NCBI RefSeq assembly: GCF_004135585.1
Contig: NZ_CP035501.1
Location: 3,047,501 to 3,111,500 of the forward strand
Direction: 5' to 3'
Origin: Sphingosinicella sp. BN140058
GTDB lineage: Bacteria > Pseudomonadota > Alphaproteobacteria > Sphingomonadales > Sphingomonadaceae
DNA length: 64,000 nucleotides
Position numbers and translations under genes: made by a program. The notes under the pieces are model-generated. The model was not told where the DNA came from. It did no database searches and was given only the letters and a program-made list of their open reading frames with translations. Positions 42,746 through 51,580 of the stretch are shown one piece after another. Position 1 is the first letter of the stretch. Each line of letters starts with the position of its first letter.

Positions 42746-44041
42746 TCAGCGCTGGAAGACCAGCGATACGTCCGCTCGAAATTCGTCGAGCGAGCCGTCG
42801 AAATTGAAGCCGCTCCGGTCGCGCTTGGCGTAGTCGAGGCGCAACCGGGCATTCATGGTCGGCGAGAACAGGAACTGGGCCCCGCCGCCCACCCGGTACA
42901 CGTCGTTGGAACGATCCGAACGGATATAGTCCTGGTGCGCGTAATCCGCCGATGCGTTGAGGATCAGGTTGCGGAGCAGTTCGTGATCGACTCGCAGCTG
43001 GAAGCGGTTGTTGAAGAAGGACCCGATCGTGCTGAGGTTCGAATCCTCGATGGTCCGCTGGGCCCGCACCGAGACCGTGGTCAGCTCCGACAGGAAATAT
43101 TCGATCTGCGCCTCGACGGACAGGCCGCCCTCGTTGCGGTAGAGGGGGCTCGAATAATCACGGTGCGTGTAGCCGATCCCGATCGATCCCCGCATCAGCG
43201 CGGAAAGATCCATGTTCACCCCGCCGAGCACGCGATAGCCCTTGGAGTCGCGGTTCGGCTGCCCCGTCAGCAGGGTGCGGTCATAATCGGTGTCGGAGAA
43301 GCTTACCTGTCCGAACGCCGCGAAGCTCGGCGACAGCGCATATTGCAGCTGGCCGACCACGCTGTTGATGATGCGATCGCGATCCGACTGGTCGAGGCGG
43401 GCACCCCCGGTCGTCAGGCCGCGAAAATCGAACTCGTTGCGCGCATAGGCGACGGTCGCTCGCACCCGGCCCAGCGAATATTGTCCGCGCAGCCCCTGCA
43501 TGTTGTAGAGGTAGCTGGAAACGCCGGTGACCAGCGCTTCGCCGTCGTTGGAGAAGGGAGTCTCGTAGATCTTGCCGGCCTGCGCCTCTGCGGTGACCGA
43601 CATCGAATCACCGAGATCTGCGCGGCCGAGCCCACGGAGATAATAAGCATTCTCGTTGCGCAGGGTGGCGTCGAAGAACCGCCGGAACTGCGCGCCGCCC
43701 GAGAGGCTCAAGGCGTGCCGCGACCAATCGGACTGCGCCCGCACCGATGGCGCCAGCAGCGCATAGCCGTCCGATCCGCTGCTCGATTCGGACAGATAGA
43801 CGTTGTCGGTAAAGCCCGCGCCGATCTCCGCCCGCGGATAGATCAGGAAACCGCCGGCACGGAGCCCAAGCGCATCATATTCGGGCCGGGGCCGTTCGGA
43901 GACGCTGACGTTGCGATCGCGATCGTAGTCGAACGGAATCGCCTGCTGGATGATCCCCGATTCCGTCTGCGCGGCCGCCGGCGTTGCAGCGACGAGACAG
44001 GCGGAGGTGAGGAGAAGCCAGGGAAGATATCGGGAACGCAT
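42746..44041 (-). CDS. Outer-membrane beta-barrel protein of the EPS export operon
   Basis: A 431-residue protein with signal peptide (MRSRYLPWLLLTSACLVAAT) and alternating amphipathic strands ending in aromatic residues (GFTDNVYLSESSSGSDGYAL, IGIGYTHRDYSSPLYRN, ADVSLVFQR at the C terminus). This pattern is the putative beta-barrel porin 2 (BBP2) type found beside Wza/Wzc genes in sphingomonad EPS loci. A role in letting polymer cross the outer membrane is inferred, not shown. The N terminus was set at 44041, where a normal signal peptide begins. Confidence 0.82.
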   Translation of the reverse strand: MRSRYLPWLLLTSACLVAATPAAAQTESGIIQQAIPFDYDRDRNVSVSERPRPEYDALGLRAGGFLIYPRAEIGAGFTDNVYLSESSSGSDGYALLAPSVRAQSDWSRHALSLSGGAQFRRFFDATLRNENAYYLRGLGRADLGDSMSVTAEAQAGKIYETPFSNDGEALVTGVSSYLYNMQGLRGQYSLGRVRATVAYARNEFDFRGLTTGGARLDQSDRDRIINSVVGQLQYALSPSFAAFGQVSFSDTDYDRTLLTGQPNRDSKGYRVLGGVNMDLSALMRGSIGIGYTHRDYSSPLYRNEGGLSVEAQIEYFLSELTTVSVRAQRTIEDSNLSTIGSFFNNRFQLRVDHELLRNLILNASADYAHQDYIRSDRSNDVYRVGGGAQFLFSPTMNARLRLDYAKRDRSGFNFDGSLDEFRADVSLVFQR

Positions 44042-44096
44042 GACGGTTACTCTGTCGAAGGGCCAAGTCGTGTCGGCGGCGCAGGCGCGTGCGGAC

Positions 44097-44600
44097 TCAA
44101 TCCGTCGAGTAATTGGAGCCGCCGCCACCGCCGACGCCGATCACCGGAGAAGCCCCGAAGCCCGCCGGATTGCCACCGCTCCGGCCAAGCCCGGCGGTAC
44201 CGCCCGGCTGGCATTCGAGCAGCGCCTGGCGCGAGTTGGCAAGCGCCTGGCGAACGTTGCGGGTAAGGCCGGGCGTTGCCGAATATTGGTTAATCGCGGT
44301 CTCGACCACGTCGGAACTCTCGTTGAGCTGGCTGAGGGCGAAGGCCACGGCCGCTTCGGCATCCTCGCTCGAGGCATTGGGCGACAAGGTGCCGATTTCG
44401 CGGGCGAGAGCCGCTGTGACCCGTTGTACGGCGCGCGTCATCTCCTGCGGCGTTCGAGTCGTCGCCTTTGCAAGCTTCGGGCAATTGGCGTTCGTGATCG
44501 GACGGACCTTGCGGACCGACTGCGCGCCCACGGGCGCCGCCGTTCCGGCGACCAGCAGCATGGCGATCGCCGACAGTGTCGACACGTGATTGCGAATCAT
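44097..44600 (-). CDS. Secreted protein of unknown function in the EPS export operon
   Basis: A 167-residue protein with a signal peptide ending near APVGAQ, a helical central region (MTRAVQRVTAALAREIG) with two cysteines (NCP and ECQ), and a Gly/Asn-rich disordered tail. AAGGGGAAG lies just before the ATG. No family recognised. It sits between the export lipoprotein and the beta-barrel with 40-60 base gaps, so it is probably part of the export machinery. Confidence 0.7.
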   Translation of the reverse strand: MIRNHVSTLSAIAMLLVAGTAAPVGAQSVRKVRPITNANCPKLAKATTRTPQEMTRAVQRVTAALAREIGTLSPNASSEDAEAAVAFALSQLNESSDVVETAINQYSATPGLTRNVRQALANSRQALLECQPGGTAGLGRSGGNPAGFGASPVIGVGGGGGSNYSTD

Positions 44601-44644
44601 GAACTTCCCCTTGTGTTTTCTTGTGATCAGGTGGTCGGACGAAC

Positions 44645-45214
44645 TCAGAAGAAGCGCTCGCCTAGCCGGATCGTGTCGCCCGGATAGACCTTGAGGTCCG
44701 GCGTCAGCTTGAACGGCTCTTCGACGTCCGTGCCGAACTTGCGGATGAACACGACGTTCTTCTCGGCGCGCGGCGTGAAACCCTGTGCCGTCGCGATCGC
44801 ATTCAGCACCGTGAGCCCGCTTGCATAAGGATATTGGCCGGGCGACTTGACCTCGCCCAGAATGTAGAAGGGGCGGTACGCCGCGACTTCCATGCTCACC
44901 CTCGGCTCGCGCAGATAGCCGTCCGCGAGCTTCGTTTCGACGACGCGTGCCACCTGCGCCGGCGTCTGCCCGGTGGCGGGCACGTCGCCGATCAACGGCA
45001 GCGAGAGATTCCCCGAGTCGTTGACCGCGAACTCCCCTGACAGGGCCGCTTCGTTGTACACGTTGATCTTGACCCGGTCGCCGACGCCAAGCCGATATTC
45101 GGCGTCGATCGCGGTCGCCGCGGCGACGCGTTCACCCGGAGAAACCACCGCCGAAGGCGAGCATCCGGCGAGGATCAGAACGCACCAGAACATGGTCAGA
45201 AGTCGGAAAGCCAC
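44645..45214 (-). CDS. Wza/GumB-type polysaccharide export lipoprotein
   Basis: A 189-residue protein with lipobox LILAGCSPS. The poly_export domain reads EYRLGVGDRVKINVYNEAAL, GNLSLPLIGDVPATGQT and VARVVETKLADGYLREPRVS, and an SLBB domain follows (YILGEVKSPGQYPYASGLTV). It forms the outer-membrane/periplasmic channel for EPS, comparable with GumB and sphingan GelD. GTG at 45214 has GGGGGT upstream; an ATG at 45193 would leave a very short signal. It is the first gene of the export operon (lipoprotein, unknown, barrel, wzc, membrane protein), and two motif copies lie in its promoter region. Confidence 0.92.
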   Translation of the reverse strand: MAFRLLTMFWCVLILAGCSPSAVVSPGERVAAATAIDAEYRLGVGDRVKINVYNEAALSGEFAVNDSGNLSLPLIGDVPATGQTPAQVARVVETKLADGYLREPRVSMEVAAYRPFYILGEVKSPGQYPYASGLTVLNAIATAQGFTPRAEKNVVFIRKFGTDVEEPFKLTPDLKVYPGDTIRLGERFF

Positions 45215-45236
45215 AGGACCCCCATTAAAAATTGTA

Positions 45237-45253
45237 TTGTGCAGTTGCGAAAT
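45237..45253. promoter_or_regulatory. Recurrent EPS-locus motif, copy C
   Basis: TTGTGCAGTTGCGAAAT, 23 bases before the export lipoprotein start and in the region shared with the divergent acyltransferase gene. It forms a tandem pair with the next site, 20 bases apart (about two helical turns). Confidence 0.5.
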
Positions 45254-45257
45254 TTTG

Positions 45258-45273
45258 TGTGCAAGTGCGAAAT
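45258..45273. promoter_or_regulatory. Recurrent EPS-locus motif, copy D
   Basis: TGTGCAAGTGCGAAAT, a direct repeat of copy C with 14 of 16 bases shared. On the minus strand TTGCAC here and CACAAT 17 bases later also form a plausible promoter for the export operon. Confidence 0.5.
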
Positions 45274-45468
45274 GTACAGCAGGAGCCTGCACTGATCAAG
45301 GCGGCGTTAACCGTCCCGTTGCGAGACGCAAGCCCTGATGAGCCGAGACGTGCGTGGTTTGTGCGTTTGCTGATTGTAGTTAAGGCCTCGATCCGAAACA
45401 GGGCTAGGAGATGGTCGCGCCATCCACGAGCTGATGTTTCGATCCCCTGCGCTGAGGAGTGAGTCCAA

Positions 45469-46683
45469 ATGCTGTGGGTGGGGCGATTCAGACCGTCGGT
45501 GGGAAATGACGTGAACGATCAGGCTGGTTTGGTGGCTGCAGAGGGGGCGATTGCCGCTGCGCCGCAGCAAAAGGATGCTCCGGCCTCCAAACCGTCTGCC
45601 GGCGCCGGGCTTCTGGTCGGCATCCAGTTGCTGCGCGGCTGCGCCGCGATGCTGGTCATCCTCGCCCACGCCAATCTGATGATGCGGTATCCCCGCTACT
45701 TCCACCAGAGCCCGTTCGATATTCGAGAGGCCGGGGTCTTCGGCGTCACCGTCTTTTTCGCGATCAGCGGCTTCATCATTGCGATCGTCTCGCTTGACCG
45801 GGACCTGCGGGCGCGGCTGACGATACCGGATTTCGCCTGGCGGCGCTTCGTACGAATCATGCCGTTCCTGTGGCTCGCAGTGATCGGCTACAATGTCCTG
45901 ACCTATCTCGGCACCCGCGAGGTGGAGTGGATGAACGCACTGCGCGCGCTCGTCATCTGGCCGGTCGGGGGATTGAAGCCCAACGTCATCTGGTCGCTCC
46001 GTCACGAGATCATCTTCTATGGGCTATTTGCCGCCACTCTGATGGTCGCGCGGCAGCGCTGGTGGCTGCTCGGCATCTGGTTCGTCTCGCCGCTGATCTT
46101 CGGATTGGCGGTGCCGCTGATCGTCGGCCGCCCGTTGGGTGCTGACTCCCCCGTCGAGCAGTTCCTCCACGTGCTGCTGATGGGCAGCGAGAATGGCGCA
46201 AACCTCCAGTTCGGCGCCGGATTCGGGCTCGGCATCCTGTATCTGAAACGCCATGCCTGGATCCGTCCTCGGCGGATTGGCGGCTTGCTGTCCGTGCTCG
46301 CCATCGTCGCTGCGGCGACCGTTCTGGTCGAGTGGATGGACATGTCGGTCGGTCTCTTGCGCAGCTGTCTCTGGACGCTGCTCGCCGCGGCCATCGTGTG
46401 GACGGGGATCGTCTGCGAAGGATCGCCGCGCTGGCTCGAGAAGGTCGGGATCGTGCTCGGCAACGCCTCGTTCGCGATCTATCTCACCCACAATGGCGTC
46501 TTGCTCACCGCCTTCGAAGCGGCGACCAAGCTCCATGTCGCGCTCCCGCGCGAAGCCTTGTTCTTCGTCTTCGTGGCCCTCGCCACCGCGACGGGGCTTC
46601 TGGTCCACTATCTCGTCGAAAAGCCGCTCATCGCGCTGCTGTCCCGGCGACGGGTGGCTCCGTGGCAGCGGCAGGCGCGCTGA
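45469..46683 (+). CDS. Acyltransferase 3 family membrane protein (EPS O-acylation)
   Basis: A 404-residue protein with about ten membrane helices. Family signatures: GIQLLRGCAAMLVILAHANL with the catalytic-type histidine, the GVTVFFAISGFIIAIVS block, WRRFVRIMPFLWLAVI and VIWSLRHEIIFYGLF. Such enzymes move acetyl or other acyl groups onto sugars across the inner membrane. A GAGGAG site lies nine bases upstream of ATG. Its 3' end overlaps the convergent acyltransferase gene by 56 bases. Confidence 0.88.
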   Translation: MLWVGRFRPSVGNDVNDQAGLVAAEGAIAAAPQQKDAPASKPSAGAGLLVGIQLLRGCAAMLVILAHANLMMRYPRYFHQSPFDIREAGVFGVTVFFAISGFIIAIVSLDRDLRARLTIPDFAWRRFVRIMPFLWLAVIGYNVLTYLGTREVEWMNALRALVIWPVGGLKPNVIWSLRHEIIFYGLFAATLMVARQRWWLLGIWFVSPLIFGLAVPLIVGRPLGADSPVEQFLHVLLMGSENGANLQFGAGFGLGILYLKRHAWIRPRRIGGLLSVLAIVAAATVLVEWMDMSVGLLRSCLWTLLAAAIVWTGIVCEGSPRWLEKVGIVLGNASFAIYLTHNGVLLTAFEAATKLHVALPREALFFVFVALATATGLLVHYLVEKPLIALLSRRRVAPWQRQAR

Positions 46684-47767
46684 TCTCGGCCGCGGTCAAC
46701 GGCCTGCGGTAACGGAAGTAGCGGTTCAGCGGCGCCTCGACGAAGCGATAGGCGACCAGCCCGGCGAGGATCCCCGAGCAGGCTGAAAGCGCGAGCGCCG
46801 GGTAGAGAAGGGCGCTCGGCAGGCGGTGGGCCACCGCGGTGGCGGCACCGACCGCAAACATGTGGAAAAGGTAGATCGAGTAGCTCGCGTCGCCGACGTA
46901 GAGCAGGGACTTGGGCACCGCGCGTCCGCGTCCGTCGACCAGGGAGACCAATAAGACGATGTGCAGCGTGCAGGCGATCGAAAGCCAAAGCTGGGTCGCG
47001 GGATCGCGTCGGATCTGTTCGTACATGCTCGCCATCACTGCGAGCATGGCGAAGCTGAGCAGTGCCGCGATCCACGACCAGAAGCCGTTCAGGCGAATCG
47101 GCCGATACAGGGCTATCATTCCGGTCAGCGTGCCGAAGATGAAGCCGATCGTCGCTACCTGGGTATAGAAGTTCGGAATCGCTGCGCTGAACGGGTGAAT
47201 CATGCCCAGCAGGATCAACCCGCCGAGGACGAGAGTCACCGATAGCGCCCGCTGCACCACGCCGAGCGCGAACAGCGAAGCGAATATCAGGTAGAAGAAC
47301 ATCTCGTAATTGAGTGTCCAGCCGAGGCGGAAGAATGGCCAAATGTAGCCGGAGCCCGCCGGATCGTAGGCCGGGATGAAGAGCAGCGACTGGACCACGT
47401 GCCAGGCATCGAAGGTCGTCCGCTTGAAAGCCCACGGGGCAAGCAGCGTGGCCACGGCGAGCACCATATTGGCGATGTAATAAATCGGGACGATTCGGCG
47501 GATGCGGCGGCTGAGAAAGGCGCGCGGGCTGAAGCTTTCCCGGCCCGTGGTCAGGACCATGATGTAGCCGCTGATCACGAAGAACAACGTGACGCCGTAG
47601 CCGGACAGCATCGTCCAGATACCGTGGGTCCCGTTGTTGTAATGGCCGAACGCATGGCTGATCACCACGCTGCAGGCCGCCACCGCTCTTCCGAGCTGAA
47701 GGCCATCCAGCCTCGGCAGGGCGGCGCCTGCGGCGCTGCGATGCTCGGAAGCGGCTCCAATCGACAT
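46628..47767 (-). CDS. Acyltransferase 3 family membrane protein (EPS O-acylation)
   Basis: A 379-residue acyltransferase 3 protein with DGLQLGRAVAACSVVISHAF at the N terminus, GVTLFFVISGYIMVLTTGR, RIRRIVPIYYIANMVLA and WTLNYEMFFYLIF (family Arg/Glu motif). About ten membrane helices; no SGNH tail. ATG at 47767 follows GAAGGTGAG; the longer frame upstream has no signal and no good site. It is divergent from the seven-gene GT4 operon, and two copies of the recurrent motif lie in that gap. Confidence 0.86.
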   Translation of the reverse strand: MSIGAASEHRSAAGAALPRLDGLQLGRAVAACSVVISHAFGHYNNGTHGIWTMLSGYGVTLFFVISGYIMVLTTGRESFSPRAFLSRRIRRIVPIYYIANMVLAVATLLAPWAFKRTTFDAWHVVQSLLFIPAYDPAGSGYIWPFFRLGWTLNYEMFFYLIFASLFALGVVQRALSVTLVLGGLILLGMIHPFSAAIPNFYTQVATIGFIFGTLTGMIALYRPIRLNGFWSWIAALLSFAMLAVMASMYEQIRRDPATQLWLSIACTLHIVLLVSLVDGRGRAVPKSLLYVGDASYSIYLFHMFAVGAATAVAHRLPSALLYPALALSACSGILAGLVAYRFVEAPLNRYFRYRRPLTAAEISAPAAATEPPVAGTAAR

Positions 47768-47845
47768 GCTCACCTTCGACGACTTCCCTCTCGAATGCCG
47801 CCCCCGCCCGCCCCTTAGCGCGAAACGCGCCGAAATGGAGCATAT

Positions 47846-47859
47846 TTGTGCATTGCAGC
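47846..47859. promoter_or_regulatory. Recurrent EPS-locus motif, copy E
   Basis: TTGTGCATTGCAGC in the divergent promoter region between an acyltransferase gene (minus) and the GT4 operon (plus), 79 bases from the former start. Confidence 0.42.
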
Positions 47860-47900
47860 AGGGCTCGGCTCCTCGTACGAAGAACACGCCTAGCCGAAAA

Positions 47901-47917
47901 TTGTGCACTTGCTAATT
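47901..47917. promoter_or_regulatory. Recurrent EPS-locus motif, copy F
   Basis: TTGTGCACTTGCTAATT, 76 bases before the chosen GT4 start and 55 bases from copy E. Same TTGTGC-gap-TGC layout as copies C and D. Confidence 0.45.
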
Positions 47918-47992
47918 GGAGTGCGGCGCGGTGTCCGGCACAGCGGCCGCGACAGGGGGAGAGGTAACGTAACGGGAAAAGGGGGGCGTGTT

Positions 47993-49102
47993 TTGCCTGC
48001 TCGATCAGTGATGTTTCTGGTGTCTCATTCCTCCGCCGGCGGTGCCCAGGAGATCTGGGCCAATCTTGCCGAAGGGTTTTCCGAGCGCGGCTATGAAGTC
48101 GTTCTCGCCGCTCTCTACCCTTATCGTGCCACCGTTCGCGAATCGGCGGCGCACCTGCCGTGGAGCTACATCGTGCCGAAACGGCCCTCCGGCCCTCTCG
48201 CGGCCATCGGTTTGCTGCGCGCGCTGGTGGCCCGATTCCGTCGGGATCGCCCGGAAATCGTGTTCACCGCGATGCCGGCTGCGAACGTTCTCGCGTCGAT
48301 AGCGGCACGGCTGGCCGGCAGCGGGACGCGGGTCGTCACCTCCCATCACTCGCCGGTCGAGACCCATAATCCTGCCTTGAACGTGATCGACGGCGTTGCC
48401 GGCTCGCTGAAGAGCGTCAAGGCCGTGGTCAGCGTATCCAACACGGTTGCCGCCTCGCTCGACAGCAAGCCCGCCCCCTATCGTCAGCGTCGGCGGACCA
48501 TCCACAATGCGCTGCCGCCGCGTATCGAAACGCTGATCGAGTCGCTCGCCCAAGCGCGGCGGCCGCGGGTGGCGCGCACGCGCACGGTAGTGGCGACCGG
48601 GCGGCTGGCGCCCCAGAAAAACTATCCGCTGCTGCTTCGTGCCGCGGCCCACCTGCCGGATGCGACCTTCAAGATCGTCGGCAACGGCCCCGAAGAAGCG
48701 GCGCTGAAGGCACTCGCGATCGAACTGGGCGTTCAGGGGCGGGTCGAGTTTCTCGGGCACCGGCCGCGGGAAGAGGCGATGGCGATCCTCGCTGACGGCG
48801 ACGTGTTCGTGCAGGCGAGCCTGTTCGAAGGCCACAGTCTCGCTCTCGTCGAAGCAGCGAAGCTCGGGCTGCCGCTGGTCGTGTCCGATGTTCCGGTGCA
48901 GATCGAGGGGATCACCGCGCGCGATGGTCAGCGTTGCGGCCTCGCCGTCTCGACGCAGGATCCCGAAGGCCTCGCCGCAACCTTGCGGCGCCTGCTCGAC
49001 GATCCGGCCGAATATGCGCAGATGGCCGCGCTGTCGGCGAAGCTTGGCAGCGAGGCGAGCTATGCGGCGATGCTCGACGCCTATGAGGCCCTGGTCGCAT
49101 GA
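47993..49102 (+). CDS. GT4 family glycosyltransferase (GT-B fold)
   Basis: A 369-residue retaining glycosyltransferase. N-terminal SHSSAGGAQEIWANLAEGF is the acceptor-side glycine motif; TVVATGRLAPQKNYPLLLRA and SLFEGHSLALVEAAKLGLPL with the E-x7-E motif form the nucleotide-sugar site. It adds a sugar to the lipid-linked EPS unit on the cytoplasmic face. TTG at 47993 with AAGGGGGG six bases upstream seems the real start; ATG at 48011 is the alternative. First gene of a seven-gene transcript whose members all overlap or nearly touch. Confidence 0.9.
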   Translation: MPARSVMFLVSHSSAGGAQEIWANLAEGFSERGYEVVLAALYPYRATVRESAAHLPWSYIVPKRPSGPLAAIGLLRALVARFRRDRPEIVFTAMPAANVLASIAARLAGSGTRVVTSHHSPVETHNPALNVIDGVAGSLKSVKAVVSVSNTVAASLDSKPAPYRQRRRTIHNALPPRIETLIESLAQARRPRVARTRTVVATGRLAPQKNYPLLLRAAAHLPDATFKIVGNGPEEAALKALAIELGVQGRVEFLGHRPREEAMAILADGDVFVQASLFEGHSLALVEAAKLGLPLVVSDVPVQIEGITARDGQRCGLAVSTQDPEGLAATLRRLLDDPAEYAQMAALSAKLGSEASYAAMLDAYEALVA

Positions 49103-50232
49103 GCGCGCCCCAGTCGGCGAACCCTGCCGAAGGTCAGGCCACCCGGTCGACCCTCTTTTCGCTTCAGGCGATGCGCGGCATCGCGGCGTTCGCGGTGGCG
49201 GTCTACCACACCAATCTGATCCTGAAGGAACCGGTCTACGGCGGCATTCACGCCTTCGACACGGTTGCCTCGCGTGGCTGGACCGGCGTCAATTTCTTCT
49301 TCGTTCTGAGCGGCTTCATCATCCTCTACGCCCACGCCAAGGATATCGGAATGCCGGCGCGGGCGGGCCGCTACCTGTGGCGACGCTTCTCCCGCGTCTA
49401 TCCCGTTTACTGGCTGGTGCTGACCGGATTCATCGCCGCGTCCTCCATGGGGCTCGGCCACGCCGAGTTCACCACCGCGCCGCTCCACCTGCTCTCCTCC
49501 TACACGTTGCTGAGGATCGTGCCGGCGCCGGATCTGCCGCTGCAGGTGGCCTGGACGCTGGTTTATGAGGTGACCTTCTACCTCGCCTTCCTCGTCGTTA
49601 TCCTCAACCGCCGCATCGGCTTCACGTTGATTGCGCTGTGGACCACCGCGGTGCTGATAAACGGCCTCATCCTGGGCGACAGCCAGACCGGCTGGACTCA
49701 CGTCTGGAACCTGTACTTCCTGATCGGCGCGCTCTCGTTCGCCGCGTTTCAGCGGATCCACGGCGCCAAGGCCGGCGGATTGCTGTTCGCCGCCGGTTTC
49801 GCGTTGCTCGCGATCCTGTTCGGCGCCGGTCTCGTCGATCCCCGGCTTGGCTTCGGGCAGGGCAAGCCGCTCCTGCTGATCGCGCTTGCGGTCGGATTCG
49901 CGTTGATCCTGCTCGGCAGCGTGGTGTTCGAACGTGCTCGGCCGCTGCGGGTCCCGGCGACCCTGGTCCTCCTCGGGGAGGCGAGCTACGCCATCTACCT
50001 CGTCCACTCACCGGTGATCTCGCTGCTCGCAGGGTTGAACCGGCGGCTGCTCTACGGCGCTATCCCGGCGGAAATCCTGTTCTTTCTGATTCTCGCGGCC
50101 TCGGTGCTGGCCGGCCTCGTTGCGCATTTCATTCTCGAAAAGCCTCTGCTTCGGCTGATGCGTGGTTTCGAGCGCTCCCGAGCCGGCAATGGCACCGCAC
50201 AGGGCGAAGTTCGCCGGGCCGAGGCGCGGTGA
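49099..50232 (+). CDS. Acyltransferase 3 family membrane protein
   Basis: A 377-residue integral membrane acyltransferase: LQAMRGIAAFAVAVYHTNLI, GWTGVNFFFVLSGFIILYAH, WRRFSRVYPVYWLVL and AWTLVYEVTFYLAF, with the catalytic-type His and the Arg-x-x-Arg-x-x-P loop. ATG overlaps the GT4 stop (ATGA). Resembles ExoZ-type EPS acetylases. The acyl donor and target sugar are unknown. Confidence 0.88.
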   Translation: MSAPQSANPAEGQATRSTLFSLQAMRGIAAFAVAVYHTNLILKEPVYGGIHAFDTVASRGWTGVNFFFVLSGFIILYAHAKDIGMPARAGRYLWRRFSRVYPVYWLVLTGFIAASSMGLGHAEFTTAPLHLLSSYTLLRIVPAPDLPLQVAWTLVYEVTFYLAFLVVILNRRIGFTLIALWTTAVLINGLILGDSQTGWTHVWNLYFLIGALSFAAFQRIHGAKAGGLLFAAGFALLAILFGAGLVDPRLGFGQGKPLLLIALAVGFALILLGSVVFERARPLRVPATLVLLGEASYAIYLVHSPVISLLAGLNRRLLYGAIPAEILFFLILAASVLAGLVAHFILEKPLLRLMRGFERSRAGNGTAQGEVRRAEAR

Positions 50233-50233
50233 G

Positions 50234-51580
50234 ATGGCAGTGAGCGGCGCCGTGCGGGCGGACAGATGGGCATCGATCAGGCGTGGGGCCTTCACCGCCG
50301 CCACGTTCGGCATGTTGTGGATGGTGATCATCGGCCTCAACCCGCTGTCGGAGAAGGTCAAGACCATCCCGGCGACGGGTGACGGCGATCTCGCGCGCCA
50401 GCTCTGCTACAGCCTAATCTTCATCGTCGCGCTGCTCGCCTCTCGCCCGCTGACCCACCCGCGCAATCTGTTCGCACTCCCGCTGACGGTGACGATCGCG
50501 CTCGGCTGGTGCTGGCTGAGCCTGAGCTGGTCGGCGGTGCCGGACGTCGGCATGCGTCGGCTGATCCTCACCTCCATCATCATGTTCTCGATCTTCCGCT
50601 CGGTGAAGGAGATCGGCCATGAGCGGACGATCGCGCTGATCCGCCTGGTGCTGCTGATCACTTTGGTGCTGAACTACGTCGCGATCGTGGTCACGCCGGC
50701 CGCGGTCCACCAGATGGCGGAAATCGGGGATCCGAACCTGATCGGAAACTGGCGCGGCGTGCTTCCGCAGAAGAATTTCGCCGGGGCCATCTGCGCCTTC
50801 ACTGTTATCCTGTTCACCTTCGACGCGCAGAAACTGCAGCGCTGGCTCCGCGCCGTGGTGATCGTCGGAGCCCTGTTCTTCCTCTACAAAACACACTCCA
50901 AGACGTCGCAGGGCATCCTCGTCCTGGCGATGATCGTCGGCTGGGTCTACACCCGCTACAATCCCTCCTATCGCGCGCTGATCATCCCGCTCATCAGCGT
51001 GATCGGCTGCGCCGGCGTGCTCTACGTCGAGATGAATTGGGATGCGCTGATGGCGCCGCTGCACAGCCCCGACGCGCTCACCGGACGAACCCAGATCTGG
51101 CCGCCGCTCGCCAATTTCGCCAACGATCATCTGCTGACCGGTTCGGGCTTCGGCTCCTTCTGGAATATCGGTCCGACCAGCCCGATCTATCAATATGCCG
51201 AAGGCTGGGTGTCGGGGATCGCCAGCGGTCACAACGGCTATCTCGACATGCTCGTCCAGGTCGGCCTCCCCGGGCTGACGCTGATCGTCATTTCGATGAT
51301 CATCTGGCCGATGATCCGCCTGCTCGGCAGCCGAACCGCGCCGCGCCAGACCGGCGCCCTGATGCTGGCGCTGATCGTCTTCTGCATGGGCCACAACACG
51401 ACGGAGAGCAGCCTGTTCGATCGCGACATGGTGGTGCAGCAATTCCTGAGCTTCGCCGTGGCGATGGTCGGCTCGGTGCTCGGCACCTCCTATGCCGCGC
51501 GTCGCGCTCGGACGGATCGGATCCCGCGCGCGCAGTTCATCGCCGCCCAGCGGCCGCTGGCACGGGAGGGGCGGGCATGA
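50234..51580 (+). CDS. O-antigen ligase/Wzy-like protein, tandem paralogue 1
   Basis: A 448-residue membrane protein with about eleven helices. LGWCWLSLSWSAVPDVGMRR, NWRGVLPQKNFAGAICAF, TGRTQIWPPLANFA and the periplasmic ASGHNGYLDMLVQVG are typical of the O-antigen ligase family. ATG at 50234 follows one base after the previous stop region. It is clearly homologous along its whole length to the next gene, so the pair arose by tandem duplication. One may polymerise and the other ligate or release. Confidence 0.87.
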   Translation: MAVSGAVRADRWASIRRGAFTAATFGMLWMVIIGLNPLSEKVKTIPATGDGDLARQLCYSLIFIVALLASRPLTHPRNLFALPLTVTIALGWCWLSLSWSAVPDVGMRRLILTSIIMFSIFRSVKEIGHERTIALIRLVLLITLVLNYVAIVVTPAAVHQMAEIGDPNLIGNWRGVLPQKNFAGAICAFTVILFTFDAQKLQRWLRAVVIVGALFFLYKTHSKTSQGILVLAMIVGWVYTRYNPSYRALIIPLISVIGCAGVLYVEMNWDALMAPLHSPDALTGRTQIWPPLANFANDHLLTGSGFGSFWNIGPTSPIYQYAEGWVSGIASGHNGYLDMLVQVGLPGLTLIVISMIIWPMIRLLGSRTAPRQTGALMLALIVFCMGHNTTESSLFDRDMVVQQFLSFAVAMVGSVLGTSYAARRARTDRIPRAQFIAAQRPLAREGRA

